A stretch of DNA of 64,000 nt from Parabacteroides distasonis (GCF_004793765.1 NZ_SRYM01000004.1:1-64000), one strand, 5' to 3'. Counted from the first letter of the stretch, positions 45,100-54,190 are shown. The notes: generated by a model from the letters alone, not told the origin. Made by a program: numbers and translations.

Positions 45100-45900
45100 A
45101 TGATAACACTAAGAAACAATGAACGCCTAATGGCGGAAATAGATCGTATCGCCGAGGTCGCCGGCTATTTGTGGATCAAGGGGTGGGCCGAGCGAAACGG
45201 AGGAAATATATCGGTGAACCTGACTACTTTATTGAGCGAGGAGGAGAAGGCCTTGCCGGCTTTGGTTTCCTCGATCCCCTTGCAAGAGGCGATGACGGCC
45301 TTATGCGGGCACGTCTTTTATGTGACGGGTACCGGAAAACGGATGCGTTACGTGGCGAAAGATCCTTTTGCCAACGGCTCTTTGATCCGTATCGCCGCCG
45401 ATGGGAAATCGTATGATATCTTAGCGGAGCAACCGATCCAGCCGACTTCTGAGTTACCTTCCCATTTACTGATGCACAATTTCTTGCGTGCGAAGGGACG
45501 GGATAACCGGGTGGTATTGCATACGCATCCGACGGATATTATCGGTATGACGCATTGCAAGCCGTTCTTGGATTCGGAGAAGATTACCCGCACGTTATGG
45601 AGTATGATCCCGGAATGTCGGATTATCGTGCCGAAAGGGGTCGGTATCGTTCCTTACGAGATACCGGGCACTTTGGCGTTGGCGCACGCTACGATCCGCC
45701 AGTTGGAGGAGCACGACGTGGTGTTCTGGGAGAAGCATGGTATCCTTGCCGTCGGTGAGGACCTAATCGAGTGCTTCGATGCGATCGATACGTTGAGTAA
45801 ATCCGCCCAGATCTATTTTAGTGCCCGCATGACCGGTTACGAGCCGGAAGGTATGACGGATCAGCAATTGGATGACTTGGTTCTGGCTTTTGGACTCTAG
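45100..45900 (+). CDS. rhaD: Rhamnulose-1-phosphate aldolase
   Basis: From the ATG at 45100 the product has 266 residues (MITLRNNERLMAEIDRIAEVAGYLWIKGWAERNGGNISVN). This class II aldolase splits rhamnulose 1-phosphate into dihydroxyacetone phosphate and L-lactaldehyde. The family features are the GGNIS phosphate-binding loop, the HTHPTDIIG zinc-binding histidines near residues 145-150, and the later EEHDVVFWEKHGILAVG with the third His. The stop is 3 bases before the next rhamnosidase gene. No lactaldehyde reductase gene (rhaO) is in the cluster. Confidence 0.95.
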   Translation: MITLRNNERLMAEIDRIAEVAGYLWIKGWAERNGGNISVNLTTLLSEEEKALPALVSSIPLQEAMTALCGHVFYVTGTGKRMRYVAKDPFANGSLIRIAADGKSYDILAEQPIQPTSELPSHLLMHNFLRAKGRDNRVVLHTHPTDIIGMTHCKPFLDSEKITRTLWSMIPECRIIVPKGVGIVPYEIPGTLALAHATIRQLEEHDVVFWEKHGILAVGEDLIECFDAIDTLSKSAQIYFSARMTGYEPEGMTDQQLDDLVLAFGL

Positions 45901-45903
45901 CGT

Positions 45904-47652
45904 ATGCGAAAGAAATTAATCATTCTATTCATAGGGATCGGTTCGTTCACGTTGTTCGCCCAGCAGCGAGACCATCGGACACGGGAGTATATCGCCCCGG
46001 TCCGTATTGTCTGGCAGCAAGATAGTTCGCGAATTACGGGAGCGGACCATTTGCTTGTTTCAGGCAACGGACAGTCGGATTTGGCGAATAATCGGTTGTG
46101 TGTGTTGAAAAGTACGCCAACCGAACATCCCGCTTTGCTGCTTGATTTCGGGAAGGAGTTGCAAGGCGGTCTTCAGTTGGTGACCGGTATGCCATCGTCT
46201 CACGATCCGGTTTCCGTGCGGGTTCGTTTCGGCGAGTCCGTTAGTGAGGCTATGTGCGAGATAGATGGTGCGAACGGGGCGAGCAACGATCATGCGATGC
46301 GGGATTTCGTGGTATCGCTTCCTTGGCTGGGTGTGCAGGAGATCGGTAATTCCGGTTTCCGTTTCGTGCGTATTGATGTATTGGGTGATTCTACGGAGTT
46401 GCAATTAAAAGAGGTCCGTGCGATCTCCACGTTTCGGGATATTCCTTATCTGGGCTCTTTCCGTTGTAATGACGAGCGGTTGAACCGGATCTGGAAGACT
46501 GGTGCATACACGGTTCACTTGAATATGCAGGAATATCTATGGGACGGCGTAAAACGGGATCGTCTGGTCTGGGTGGGGGATTTACATCCGGAGGTAATGA
46601 CGGTCAGTTCCGTCTTCGGTTATAATGAGGTGGTTCCTAAGAGCCTGGATTTGATTCGGGATATTACGCCGCTGCCTAGTTGGATGAACGGTATCAGTTC
46701 GTACTCGATCTGGTGGTTGTTGATTCAGCGGGATTGGTATTATTACCAAGGGAATCTTGCGTATCTACAAGAGCAACGCTCTTATATGACTGCTTTGTTG
46801 CGTCACTTGATCTCGAAGGTTGACCCAAGCGGACAAGAGAAACTGGATGGGAACCGTTTTTTGGATTGGCCTTCCAGTGAGAATACACCCGCTATCGATG
46901 CCGGTCTTCAATCTCTGATGATACAGGCCATGCGTGCGGGAGAGGAGTTATGTACCGTCTTGGGTGAGGATGTGTTGGCCTCGGAGTGCCGTGCGGTAGC
47001 TTCCAAGGCTGTAACGTTTTCCCTTCGGAAGAAATCCCGGTTCCCTTCGGAGAAAGATCGGATTACGCCTGGGGATAAACAAGCCGCCGCTTTGATGGCT
47101 TTGGCAGGTATCATGGATGCTAAGGAGGCGAACGAGCGTTGCTTAGCCGTGGACGGGGCGAAAGGCTTCTCTACGTTTTACGGGTATTATATGTTACGGG
47201 CGATGGCATTGGCTGGTAATTTCCAAGGTGCGTTAGATGTGATCCGTACGTATTGGGGAGCTATGCTGGATGTAGGTGCTACAACGTTTTGGGAGGATTT
47301 CAATATGGAATGGCTTCCGGATGCCGGGCGTATTGACGAGCTGGTTCCTGCGGGAAAGAAAGATATTCATGGGGATTATGGGGCGTATTGCTATCAAGGT
47401 TTCCGTCATAGCTTGTGCCATGGATGGGCTTCGGGACCCACATCGTGGTTAAGCGAGTACGTATTGGGCGTACAAGTGGTGGAACCGGGTTGTCGTACGG
47501 TGCGTATTGCCCCGCATCTGGGAGATCTCGAATGGGTGGAAGGTACGTTTCCCACGCCTTATGGGGTGATTGAGATCCGGCATGAGAAAGATATGGGCGG
47601 CAAGGTCATCAGTAAAATTCATGCTCCTAAAGAAATCCGTGTCTTGCGATAG
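45904..47652 (+). CDS. Alpha-L-rhamnosidase-like six-hairpin glycosidase (GH78-type), short form
   Basis: The 582-residue protein has a signal peptide (MRKKLIILFIGIGSFTLFAQ). After a beta-sandwich segment (about 30-180) comes an (alpha/alpha)6-barrel with the GH78 acidic motif WDGVKRDRLVWVGDLHPEVM (about 213-232), and a C-terminal beta domain with VEPGCRTVRIAPHLGDLEWVEGTFPTPYG, typical of rhamnosidases. It lacks the long N-terminal carbohydrate-binding domains of larger GH78 enzymes. It is translationally close to rhaD (3-base gap), so sugar release and catabolism are linked. Its TAG stop is the first three bases of a dispersed hairpin repeat. Confidence 0.85.
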   Translation: MRKKLIILFIGIGSFTLFAQQRDHRTREYIAPVRIVWQQDSSRITGADHLLVSGNGQSDLANNRLCVLKSTPTEHPALLLDFGKELQGGLQLVTGMPSSHDPVSVRVRFGESVSEAMCEIDGANGASNDHAMRDFVVSLPWLGVQEIGNSGFRFVRIDVLGDSTELQLKEVRAISTFRDIPYLGSFRCNDERLNRIWKTGAYTVHLNMQEYLWDGVKRDRLVWVGDLHPEVMTVSSVFGYNEVVPKSLDLIRDITPLPSWMNGISSYSIWWLLIQRDWYYYQGNLAYLQEQRSYMTALLRHLISKVDPSGQEKLDGNRFLDWPSSENTPAIDAGLQSLMIQAMRAGEELCTVLGEDVLASECRAVASKAVTFSLRKKSRFPSEKDRITPGDKQAAALMALAGIMDAKEANERCLAVDGAKGFSTFYGYYMLRAMALAGNFQGALDVIRTYWGAMLDVGATTFWEDFNMEWLPDAGRIDELVPAGKKDIHGDYGAYCYQGFRHSLCHGWASGPTSWLSEYVLGVQVVEPGCRTVRIAPHLGDLEWVEGTFPTPYGVIEIRHEKDMGGKVISKIHAPKEIRVLR

Positions 47653-47676
47653 AGACGGGGGTATGCCCCGTCTCTA
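47650..47676. repeat. Dispersed hairpin repeat (TAGAGACGG family), copy 2
   Basis: Perfect 11-base arms TAGAGACGGGG and CCCCGTCTCTA around a 5-base loop. It shares its arms with copy 1 at 8666-8691. The first three bases are the stop codon of the preceding rhamnosidase gene. Confidence 0.8.
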
Positions 47677-47720
47677 CGACAATAGGTGGAAATTTAATTA
47701 CTAAAATATATGATGCTACT

Positions 47721-50303
47721 ATGCGAATAAAACAGTTCATTTATATCTATGCTTTCGCCATCCTCTTATTAGGCGGTTGTGAAAGCAATAATGAATTAAC
47801 GATACCTGCTAATCTCCGTACGGAATACCTTACAGAGCCTATCGGCTTGGATACTTCGTCTCCTCGCTTTACATGGGAATATGCTGGAAATGAGGAGGGC
47901 TTTAAGGCTTCTCGCTATGAGATACGGATCGGCACGAGCCCGGATGACCTGCGGCCTTATGCGGAAGGAATGGCCCTGAAGCCTCATACCCGTTATTACT
48001 GGAATGTTACGGTATGGGATGGTGAGGGGCGTCCGTGCGCTACCTCGGAGACGGTTTCTTTCGAGACCGCTAAGTTCAATCCCTCGGATTGGTCCGCCTC
48101 TTGGATTACCGATCATAAGGATAAGGAGTTCGAGCCTGCCCCTCTGTTCCGCAAATCTTTTCTGGTGGGCAAGAAAGTGAGGGATGCCCGTGTGTACGTA
48201 GCATCCGCCGGGTATCATGAGTTATTCATCAATGGCGAGCGGGTCGGAACGAATTATCTGGACCCGGGGTATACGCATTTCGATAAACGTATCTTGTACG
48301 TGACGCATGATGTTACCTCTTTGCTGAAGCAAGGCGACAACGCCGTGGCCGCTGTTCTGGGAAACGGCTGGTACAATGAGCAGTCCGTGGCGGTATGGAA
48401 TTTCCATGAGGCACGCTGGCGGGATCGTCCCCGCCTGCTATGTGAGTTACGTATTACCTATATGGATGGTACGACGGAGGTGATTGGTTCGGACGAGACT
48501 TGGAAGACTTCCACCGGAGCCTATACCTATAATAATATATACAGCGGCGATAAATTCGATGCCCGGCTGGAAGAGGCCGGATGGAAAACCGCTCATTTCG
48601 ACGATAGTAAATGGGAAGCGGCACTTCCGGCGCAGGCTCCGGCACCTCTGTTGGTAGCCCAGCAAATGCCGGGAATCCGCATTACGGAAGAGGTGAGGCC
48701 CGTGTCGATGAAACGTTTCTCCGATCAGTTATATGTATATTCTTTCCCTAAGAACATGTCCGGCCTTTGCCGCTTGAAGGTGAAAGGTGAGGCGGGAACC
48801 CGTATCACGTTAAAACATGGTGAGTTGTTGAAGACAGACGGTCGCTTAGAGCAAGGCAATATCAATGTATATTATCATCCGGTCAAGCCGGACGAGGTAT
48901 TCCAAATGGATGTCTTTACCTTGAAAGGTACGGGAGAGGAGGAGATCTTCATGCCTTCCTTCTCTTATCACGGTTTCCAATACGTGGAGGTGGAGAGCAG
49001 CCGTCCCGTTACTTTAACGGAAGAGAACTTGACCGGCTTGTTTATGCATACCGATGTCCGTCCGTCCGGTTCCTTCGCTTGTTCGAATCCTCTATTGAAT
49101 AAGATATGGGAGGCTACGATGCAGGCTTACCGCAGTAACCTGCACAGTATCCCGACCGATTGTCCGCAACGGGAGAAGAATGGCTGGACCGCTGATGCCC
49201 ATATTGCGATCGACCTCGGTTTGCTGGGCTTTGATGGTATCACGCTTTATGAGAAATGGATGGATGATATTATCGACAACCAGCGTGAGGCGGGTGAGAT
49301 TTCCGGTATCATTCCTTCCAGCGGTTGGGGATATGGCGAGTGGCCGGGTCCGGTTTGGGACGCTGTCATGTTTATCATCCCGAACGCCTTGTATGATTAT
49401 TATGGCGAGTCTCGCAGTATAGAACGCTTATATCCTACGATGCTGCGATATCTGGATTATTTGAAGACGAAAGAGAAAGACGGTTACTTGCCGTTTGGCT
49501 TGGGTGACTGGGTGTATTGGAAAGCTACGACGAATAATGAATATACCTCTACCGCCTACTATTATCTGGATTATAAGTTGATGGCTCGCTTCGCCTCTTT
49601 GCTGGGCAAGGATGCCGCTCCTTATCAAGAGAAAGCGAATACGCTCAAATCCTTGATCAACCGGAAGTTCTTCAACGCCGAGACTGGTGTGTATGCCGAA
49701 GGAACCCAAACGGCGCAAGCCTTGGCCTTGTATCTGGGACTTGTACCGGAAGGAAAGGAACAACTCGTGGCGGATAAGCTGCGTGAGGTGGTAGCGGGAA
49801 ATAACTATTTCTTGGACTTCGGTCTTTTAGGCAGTAAGACCGTTCCGGCCATGCTTACGAAATATGGCTATATCGAGGATGTCATGAAGATGATCACGAA
49901 GACTGAGGCACCTTCTTGGGGATATTGGGTAGAGACGATGGGTTACTCCACATTGCCGGAGACGTGGACACTTAGTCCGGAGTTTGCCGACGCTTCCTTG
50001 AACCATGTTTTTATGGGAGATGTCTCCGCTTGGATGATGAATCAGCTGGCTGGTATCAATCATGACGACTCGGCTCCGGGTTTCCGTCATATCCGTATCA
50101 CACCTCATTTCGTGAAAGAACTGGATTGGGTGAAAGGTGAGTATCATTCCGTACGCGGCCGTATCGCCAGCGAATGGAAACGGGAAGGGGATAAGGTTAT
50201 GCTTACCGTGACGATTCCGGCTGATTGCTCCGCCGATATCGTGGTAGGCGATCAGACTGAGACCGTATCCGCCGGTACGCATACATTTACGTATCCTGTA
50301 TGA
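47721..50303 (+). CDS. Alpha-L-rhamnosidase, GH78, lipoprotein
   Basis: The 860-residue protein has lipobox LLGGC (Cys20) and the full GH78 layout: an N-terminal fibronectin-like part (LRTEYLTEPIGLDTSSPRFTWEY), a beta-sandwich with LYVYSFPKNMSGLCRLKVKG, then the catalytic (alpha/alpha)6-barrel with DCPQREKNGWTADAHIAIDLG (about 480-500), PSSGWGYGEWPGPVWDAV and WVETMGYSTLPETW near 735-748, and a C-terminal beta domain (APGFRHIRITPHF). The Asp and Glu residues in these motifs are the expected acid/base pair. It probably removes terminal alpha-L-rhamnose at the periplasm or cell surface for use by the upstream rha genes. Confidence 0.93.
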   Translation: MRIKQFIYIYAFAILLLGGCESNNELTIPANLRTEYLTEPIGLDTSSPRFTWEYAGNEEGFKASRYEIRIGTSPDDLRPYAEGMALKPHTRYYWNVTVWDGEGRPCATSETVSFETAKFNPSDWSASWITDHKDKEFEPAPLFRKSFLVGKKVRDARVYVASAGYHELFINGERVGTNYLDPGYTHFDKRILYVTHDVTSLLKQGDNAVAAVLGNGWYNEQSVAVWNFHEARWRDRPRLLCELRITYMDGTTEVIGSDETWKTSTGAYTYNNIYSGDKFDARLEEAGWKTAHFDDSKWEAALPAQAPAPLLVAQQMPGIRITEEVRPVSMKRFSDQLYVYSFPKNMSGLCRLKVKGEAGTRITLKHGELLKTDGRLEQGNINVYYHPVKPDEVFQMDVFTLKGTGEEEIFMPSFSYHGFQYVEVESSRPVTLTEENLTGLFMHTDVRPSGSFACSNPLLNKIWEATMQAYRSNLHSIPTDCPQREKNGWTADAHIAIDLGLLGFDGITLYEKWMDDIIDNQREAGEISGIIPSSGWGYGEWPGPVWDAVMFIIPNALYDYYGESRSIERLYPTMLRYLDYLKTKEKDGYLPFGLGDWVYWKATTNNEYTSTAYYYLDYKLMARFASLLGKDAAPYQEKANTLKSLINRKFFNAETGVYAEGTQTAQALALYLGLVPEGKEQLVADKLREVVAGNNYFLDFGLLGSKTVPAMLTKYGYIEDVMKMITKTEAPSWGYWVETMGYSTLPETWTLSPEFADASLNHVFMGDVSAWMMNQLAGINHDDSAPGFRHIRITPHFVKELDWVKGEYHSVRGRIASEWKREGDKVMLTVTIPADCSADIVVGDQTETVSAGTHTFTYPV

Positions 50304-50334
50304 TCTTATAAATCCGCTGTTTATTGCCGTGGGC

Positions 50335-50398
50335 TTACGATGGGCATTGTAAGCGGTTTACAATGCCCATTGTTAGCTTCTTACAATGCCCATTGTTA
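50335..50398. repeat. Tandem palindrome array D (3 units, 23-bp period)
   Basis: Units at 50335-50352, 50358-50375 and 50381-50398. Units 2 and 3 are identical (TTACAATGCCCATTGTTA); unit 1 is an inverted copy differing at two positions. Each unit is itself nearly palindromic (ACAATG / CATTGT). Spacing of unit starts is exactly 23 bases. It fills the gap between two rhamnosidase genes. Confidence 0.9.
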
Positions 50399-50417
50399 AA
50401 TACTTAAATGAAGAGAT

Positions 50418-52637
50418 ATGAAAAAACGTATATGTTCCTATTGGTTGGGGATGCTGGTGGCACTATGCTTACTGGATGCTTTCTCCTTGTCTGCTCGAAC
50501 TGTTTTCCCTTGGAAAGCCCAATGGATTAATACCGAGCGTTGCCAAAGCGCTACGAATACTTGGTTGATCTACCGTAAATCATTCGCTGTGACGGATGTC
50601 CCGAATCAACTCATCGCCCGTATCGCCGCCGATTCCAAGTATTGGCTTTGGATCAACGACCAACTGGTTGTCTTTGAGGGTGGCTTGAAAAGAGGACCTT
50701 CTCCTTCCGGGACTTATTACGATCCGGTAGATATCGCCCCTTACCTGACAAAAGGCTCGAACACCATCGCTATCTTGCTCTGGCATTTCGGGAAAGACGG
50801 TTTCAGCCATATTAACAGCGGGAAAGCGGCTTTGTTATTCGAGGCGATCGCTCCGGGACTGGAGATCGTCTCCGACGCGAGCTGGCAGTGCGCCTTGTAT
50901 GAGGCCTATCAAAATACCGAGGCCCCTTTCCCGAATTACCGTATGCCGGAGAGTAATATCCGCTTCGATGCCCGTCAAGCGATAACAAACTGGAACCGTA
51001 CGAGTTTCGAAGGTTCCCTTCCGGGGGCGGTCTGCGTCGGTAAGGCGGGGAAAGCTCCTTTCGGGGAGCTGGTGGAACGTCCGATACCCCAGTGGAAAAA
51101 CAGCGGCCTGTTATCCTATGTATCCGTCCGGGAATCCTTGAAAGGCGATACCTTGTTCTGTCGTTTGCCCTATAATGCCCAGATCACTCCGTATCTGAAA
51201 GTAGAGGCGGAGGCCGGGAAGACTATCCACATCCGGATGGATAATTACGAGGGAGGAAGCGAGCGCAACGTACGTGCCGAATATATCACCCGTGAGGGTG
51301 AGCAGGAATACGAAAGCTATGGCTGGATGAACGGCCATGAGGTCTATTACATCATCCCCGAGGGCGTGAAGGTGCTGGATGTGAAATACCGTGAGACCGG
51401 TTACAACACGGACCTCGCGGGCTCTTTCCATTGTGACGACCCGTTCTACGACGAGCTTTGGCAACGTTCTGCCCGCACCTTATACATAACGATGCGTGAT
51501 AATTATATGGACTGTCCGGATCGTGAACGTGCCCAATGGTGGGGTGACGAGGTGAATGAGCTAGGCGAGGCTTTCTATGCCCTTTCTCCGTCCGGGCAGA
51601 AACTAGCCGTAAAAGGCATCCATGAATTAATGAATTGGCAGCGGGAGGACGGAACGCTCTACGCTCCGGTTCCGGCGGGTAATTGGGATAAGGAGCTTCC
51701 TTTACAGATGTTGGCGTCTATCGGTTGGTACGGTTTTTATACGCAATATTATTATAGTGCCGACAGTAGTTTCGTACCGATGATATACGACCGGATGCGC
51801 CGTTACCTGCACGAGGTTTGGCAAGTCGATAAGAGTGGCTTGGTGATCGAGCGTCAAGGTGCTTGGAGTTGGGGCGACTGGGGCGAGCACGTCGATATGG
51901 GTGTATTGACCAATTGCTGGTATTATCTGGCCTTGAAAGCGGAGCGAGCCTTCGCCCTGCAACTCGGCAAGGATAAGGATGCCGATGAGATCTCCCGGAT
52001 GATGCGTAGCATAGAACGTTGTTTCGACACGAAGTTCTGGACGGGTTCCGCCTATCGCTCCCCCGGCTATAAAGGGGAGACGGACGATCGCTCCCAAGCC
52101 ATGGCGGTTGTTTCCGGGCTGGCCTCGAAAGATAAGTACCCGGCGCTGACGAAGGTACTTAAAAAGGAGTATCACGCCAGCCCTTATATGGAGAAGTATG
52201 TCCTAGAGGCCCTTTTCCAGATGGGCGAGCCGGCGTTTGCCTTGGAACGGATGAAGCAACGTTACACCCGTATGCTGGATTATGCCGAATACACGACCTT
52301 GTTCGAGGGATGGGGCATCGGAGCCGAGGGCTTCGGCGGCGGCACGATCAATCACGCTTGGAGCGGTGGCCCGCTTACCTTATTGAGCCAGAAGGTCTGC
52401 GGTATCGAGCCAACCTCTCCCGGCTTCCGTACCTTTAGGATTGCGCCTCAACTGGGTTTCTTATCGGAAGCCTCTGCCAGCCTAGAGACTCATTATGGAA
52501 CCATCCAAGTAAGCATCAAGAAGAAAGGCAAGCGATTGAGGTTCGATCTCCAAATCCCGGAAGGTACCTCCGCCGAACTGATAAGACCGAACGGCACTCG
52601 CAAGCATCTCGGCCCGGGGCACTATCAAGTGGATTAG
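50418..52637 (+). CDS. Alpha-L-rhamnosidase-related glycosidase (GH78-type)
   Basis: The 739-residue exported protein (signal peptide about 1-27, ending LSARTVFPW) has an N-terminal jellyroll (KAQWINTERCQSATNTWLIYRKSF, and LWINDQLVVFEGG), then a six-hairpin barrel with NYMDCPDRERAQWWGDEVNEL (about 364-382), the GH78-like acidic motif, and a C-terminal domain beginning SPGFRTFRIAPQLGFLSEASASLET. It differs clearly from the two upstream rhamnosidases, so the three may cut different rhamnoside linkages. Array D separates it from the previous gene. It is the last gene of the putative rhamnose operon. Confidence 0.85.
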   Translation: MKKRICSYWLGMLVALCLLDAFSLSARTVFPWKAQWINTERCQSATNTWLIYRKSFAVTDVPNQLIARIAADSKYWLWINDQLVVFEGGLKRGPSPSGTYYDPVDIAPYLTKGSNTIAILLWHFGKDGFSHINSGKAALLFEAIAPGLEIVSDASWQCALYEAYQNTEAPFPNYRMPESNIRFDARQAITNWNRTSFEGSLPGAVCVGKAGKAPFGELVERPIPQWKNSGLLSYVSVRESLKGDTLFCRLPYNAQITPYLKVEAEAGKTIHIRMDNYEGGSERNVRAEYITREGEQEYESYGWMNGHEVYYIIPEGVKVLDVKYRETGYNTDLAGSFHCDDPFYDELWQRSARTLYITMRDNYMDCPDRERAQWWGDEVNELGEAFYALSPSGQKLAVKGIHELMNWQREDGTLYAPVPAGNWDKELPLQMLASIGWYGFYTQYYYSADSSFVPMIYDRMRRYLHEVWQVDKSGLVIERQGAWSWGDWGEHVDMGVLTNCWYYLALKAERAFALQLGKDKDADEISRMMRSIERCFDTKFWTGSAYRSPGYKGETDDRSQAMAVVSGLASKDKYPALTKVLKKEYHASPYMEKYVLEALFQMGEPAFALERMKQRYTRMLDYAEYTTLFEGWGIGAEGFGGGTINHAWSGGPLTLLSQKVCGIEPTSPGFRTFRIAPQLGFLSEASASLETHYGTIQVSIKKKGKRLRFDLQIPEGTSAELIRPNGTRKHLGPGHYQVD

Positions 52638-52688
52638 TGATCTGTGTGTTTGTTATATTTCTCAAAAACAGAAGCAAAGAGTAAATAT

Positions 52689-52720
52689 TTTGGTAAAGAA
52701 CGGAATTTATCCTACATTTG
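52689..52720 (+). promoter_or_regulatory. Promoter of the small-protein / DUF6169 pair
   Basis: TTTG at 52689-52692, a spacer of 20 bases, then TACATTTG at 52713-52720: a full match to the Bacteroidota promoter in both elements and spacing. The first ATG lies 27 bases downstream. Confidence 0.75.
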
Positions 52721-52747
52721 TAATATATAAGTATTATATCGAAGGAT

Positions 52748-52912
52748 ATGGAAAAAGAGAAAAATAGCAAGATTACCAGAGAAGAGGCTTTGCGTCGGTT
52801 GGAGACCGCACGGAAGCTAAAGCGAGAGTATGTAGCTAAACTGGAAAAAGAGATGAAAGAAGAGTTTAAGAAACGTACAGGGCAAGAAGCTACTTATTTT
52901 GAAGTATGGTAA
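52748..52912 (+). CDS. Small charged helical protein (54 residues) overlapping a DUF6169-like gene
   Basis: This short frame reads MEKEKNSKITREEALRRLET and continues as a strongly charged amphipathic helix (ARKLKREYVAKLEKEMKEEF) ending YFEVW. It lies 27 bases after a textbook promoter, and its end overlaps the next gene by 7 bases in another frame, so it is very likely translated. The order small gene first, overlapping a larger gene, resembles toxin-antitoxin or immunity pairs, but the sequence matches no antitoxin family that I know. Confidence 0.7.
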   Translation: MEKEKNSKITREEALRRLETARKLKREYVAKLEKEMKEEFKKRTGQEATYFEVW

Positions 52913-53409
52913 GCCTTAACCTTGAACGTATAAATTCTAATTCTCCTTATGCGGTAACAGCTCTTAGGGATTCTATGTGTTTCCGGTTTGTTACGGACTT
53001 TGGTGTGATTTATTATGTCAGTTTTCTCGAGGACGAATTGATGCTTAGTGATGAATCCTATCAATTTATTATTGCTAATACGAATAATAGAAAGTCTCCT
53101 CGTGATTCTAAGTTGAGGCGGGCGATAATGGCGATAGTCTATGAGTTTTTTGAATGTTCTAATACAACTCTGTTGTATATTTGTGAGACAGGAGATAGCA
53201 AGCAGAGTATGCGCAATCGCCTTTTTGAGTTTTGGTTTCATTCCTCGCCGCGTAAATCTGATTTCGCTTTCATGTCTGCGGACATCCGAGATGCGGATGG
53301 GATACAGAATTATGCGGCGATTATTATTCGACTCGATAATCCCAATTTGAAGTCTATAGTCGCGGAGTTTACTGAAACAATACAAATACTTAGTCAAAAG
53401 CCGGAGTAA
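52906..53409 (+). CDS. DUF6169-like protein
   Basis: The 167-residue cytosolic protein shows the order FRFVTDFGVIYYVSFLEDEL, then a helix with RDSKLRRAIMAIVYEFFE, TTLLYICETGDSKQSMRNRLFEFWF and a C-terminal IIIRLDNPNLKSIVAEF, which I associate with the DUF6169 family of Bacteroidota. The function is unknown. It overlaps the preceding small gene by 7 bases and shares its promoter. Base composition is lower in G+C than the rhamnosidases before it, which fits accessory origin. Confidence 0.75.
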   Translation: MVSLNLERINSNSPYAVTALRDSMCFRFVTDFGVIYYVSFLEDELMLSDESYQFIIANTNNRKSPRDSKLRRAIMAIVYEFFECSNTTLLYICETGDSKQSMRNRLFEFWFHSSPRKSDFAFMSADIRDADGIQNYAAIIIRLDNPNLKSIVAEFTETIQILSQKPE

Positions 53410-53450
53410 AATGTATGTATTTTCTCCGGCCCGGGGCACCATTGGGTGGA

Positions 53451-54092
53451 TTAGTGATCGCCCTCTGTTTTCCTGCGGACATACACCCGGTGGCTTCCAT
53501 AACCCGATAGGGTAATTCCACTCGCCGGGTCGCTACTGAGGCGTAGTAGCTCACGGTTTGCGCTACTACGTTTTAGTCCGGTGACAGCCATGTAGTCTTG
53601 TATGCGCAAGAAAGGATGTTCATCCAGGTAATCCAATGCCCGTGTCCGGCGTTCCTCTTCGGTGAAGGGCGATTTCCGGACACGGCTGATACCTCCCCGT
53701 CTTAAATCGCAACGCAGGTTAGTCTCCCGTATCAGCTCCTTGTCGGCCCGGTAGTTGATACCATTCACCTCAATGCTCCGTGCGTTACGCTTCGGTTCGT
53801 CACCATCCAGCGAGTCGATCTCCTTGTTCTTCGCCACGCCTAGGCGGGGCGTGAACGTACCGATGCCATCCAACGTGACCGACTGCCCTTCCGCCATGCA
53901 ATAGGCCAGATGTTCCGCTACTGTCGTCATCACCTGTATTACGCTACCCCTGCTCAAGCCCGATCCGGGGTAGGTGATCCGTTCCACGAAATCCTCCATG
54001 TCCATGTTCCGTTGTATCTTCATCCGATAATACACAGGCTTTTCCCCCGTCCCGTTCAGGTCGCACATCTCTTGCTTGATATATTCTGCCAT
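53451..54092 (-). CDS. HU-like DNA-binding protein with C-terminal winged-helix-like domain
   Basis: The 213-residue protein has an HU/IHF-like fold of the Bacteroidota HIG type (about 15-125): YYRMKIQRNMDMEDFVERI, then SRGSVIQVMTTVAEHLAYCMAEGQSVTLDGIGTFTPRLG. After a linker rich in Arg comes a helix-turn-helix-like domain (about 145-205; ALDYLDEHPFLRIQDYMAVTGLKRSSANRELLRL), ending in a beta hairpin with VYVRRK. A nucleoid-type protein with an added reader domain is suggested. Array E lies upstream of its promoter. Confidence 0.85.
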   Translation of the reverse strand: MAEYIKQEMCDLNGTGEKPVYYRMKIQRNMDMEDFVERITYPGSGLSRGSVIQVMTTVAEHLAYCMAEGQSVTLDGIGTFTPRLGVAKNKEIDSLDGDEPKRNARSIEVNGINYRADKELIRETNLRCDLRRGGISRVRKSPFTEEERRTRALDYLDEHPFLRIQDYMAVTGLKRSSANRELLRLSSDPASGITLSGYGSHRVYVRRKTEGDH

Positions 54093-54152
54093 AACTGCTA
54101 CTAGGTATAATTGTTTGTATCTTCAAGTTAAAAACATTCTTCTTACTATATA

Positions 54153-54160
54153 CAAATATA
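54153..54160 (-). promoter_or_regulatory. Putative -7 element for the HU-like gene
   Basis: On the minus strand it reads TATATTTG, 61 bases from the start codon. Confidence 0.5.
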
Positions 54161-54190
54161 CTTATTACTTGATCTATTTCCAAATTATCA

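Noticed and set aside
52894-53442. 182-codon minus-strand frame opposite the DUF6169-like gene
   Set aside because: It is antisense to a gene with a family match and a proper promoter, with no similarity of its own.
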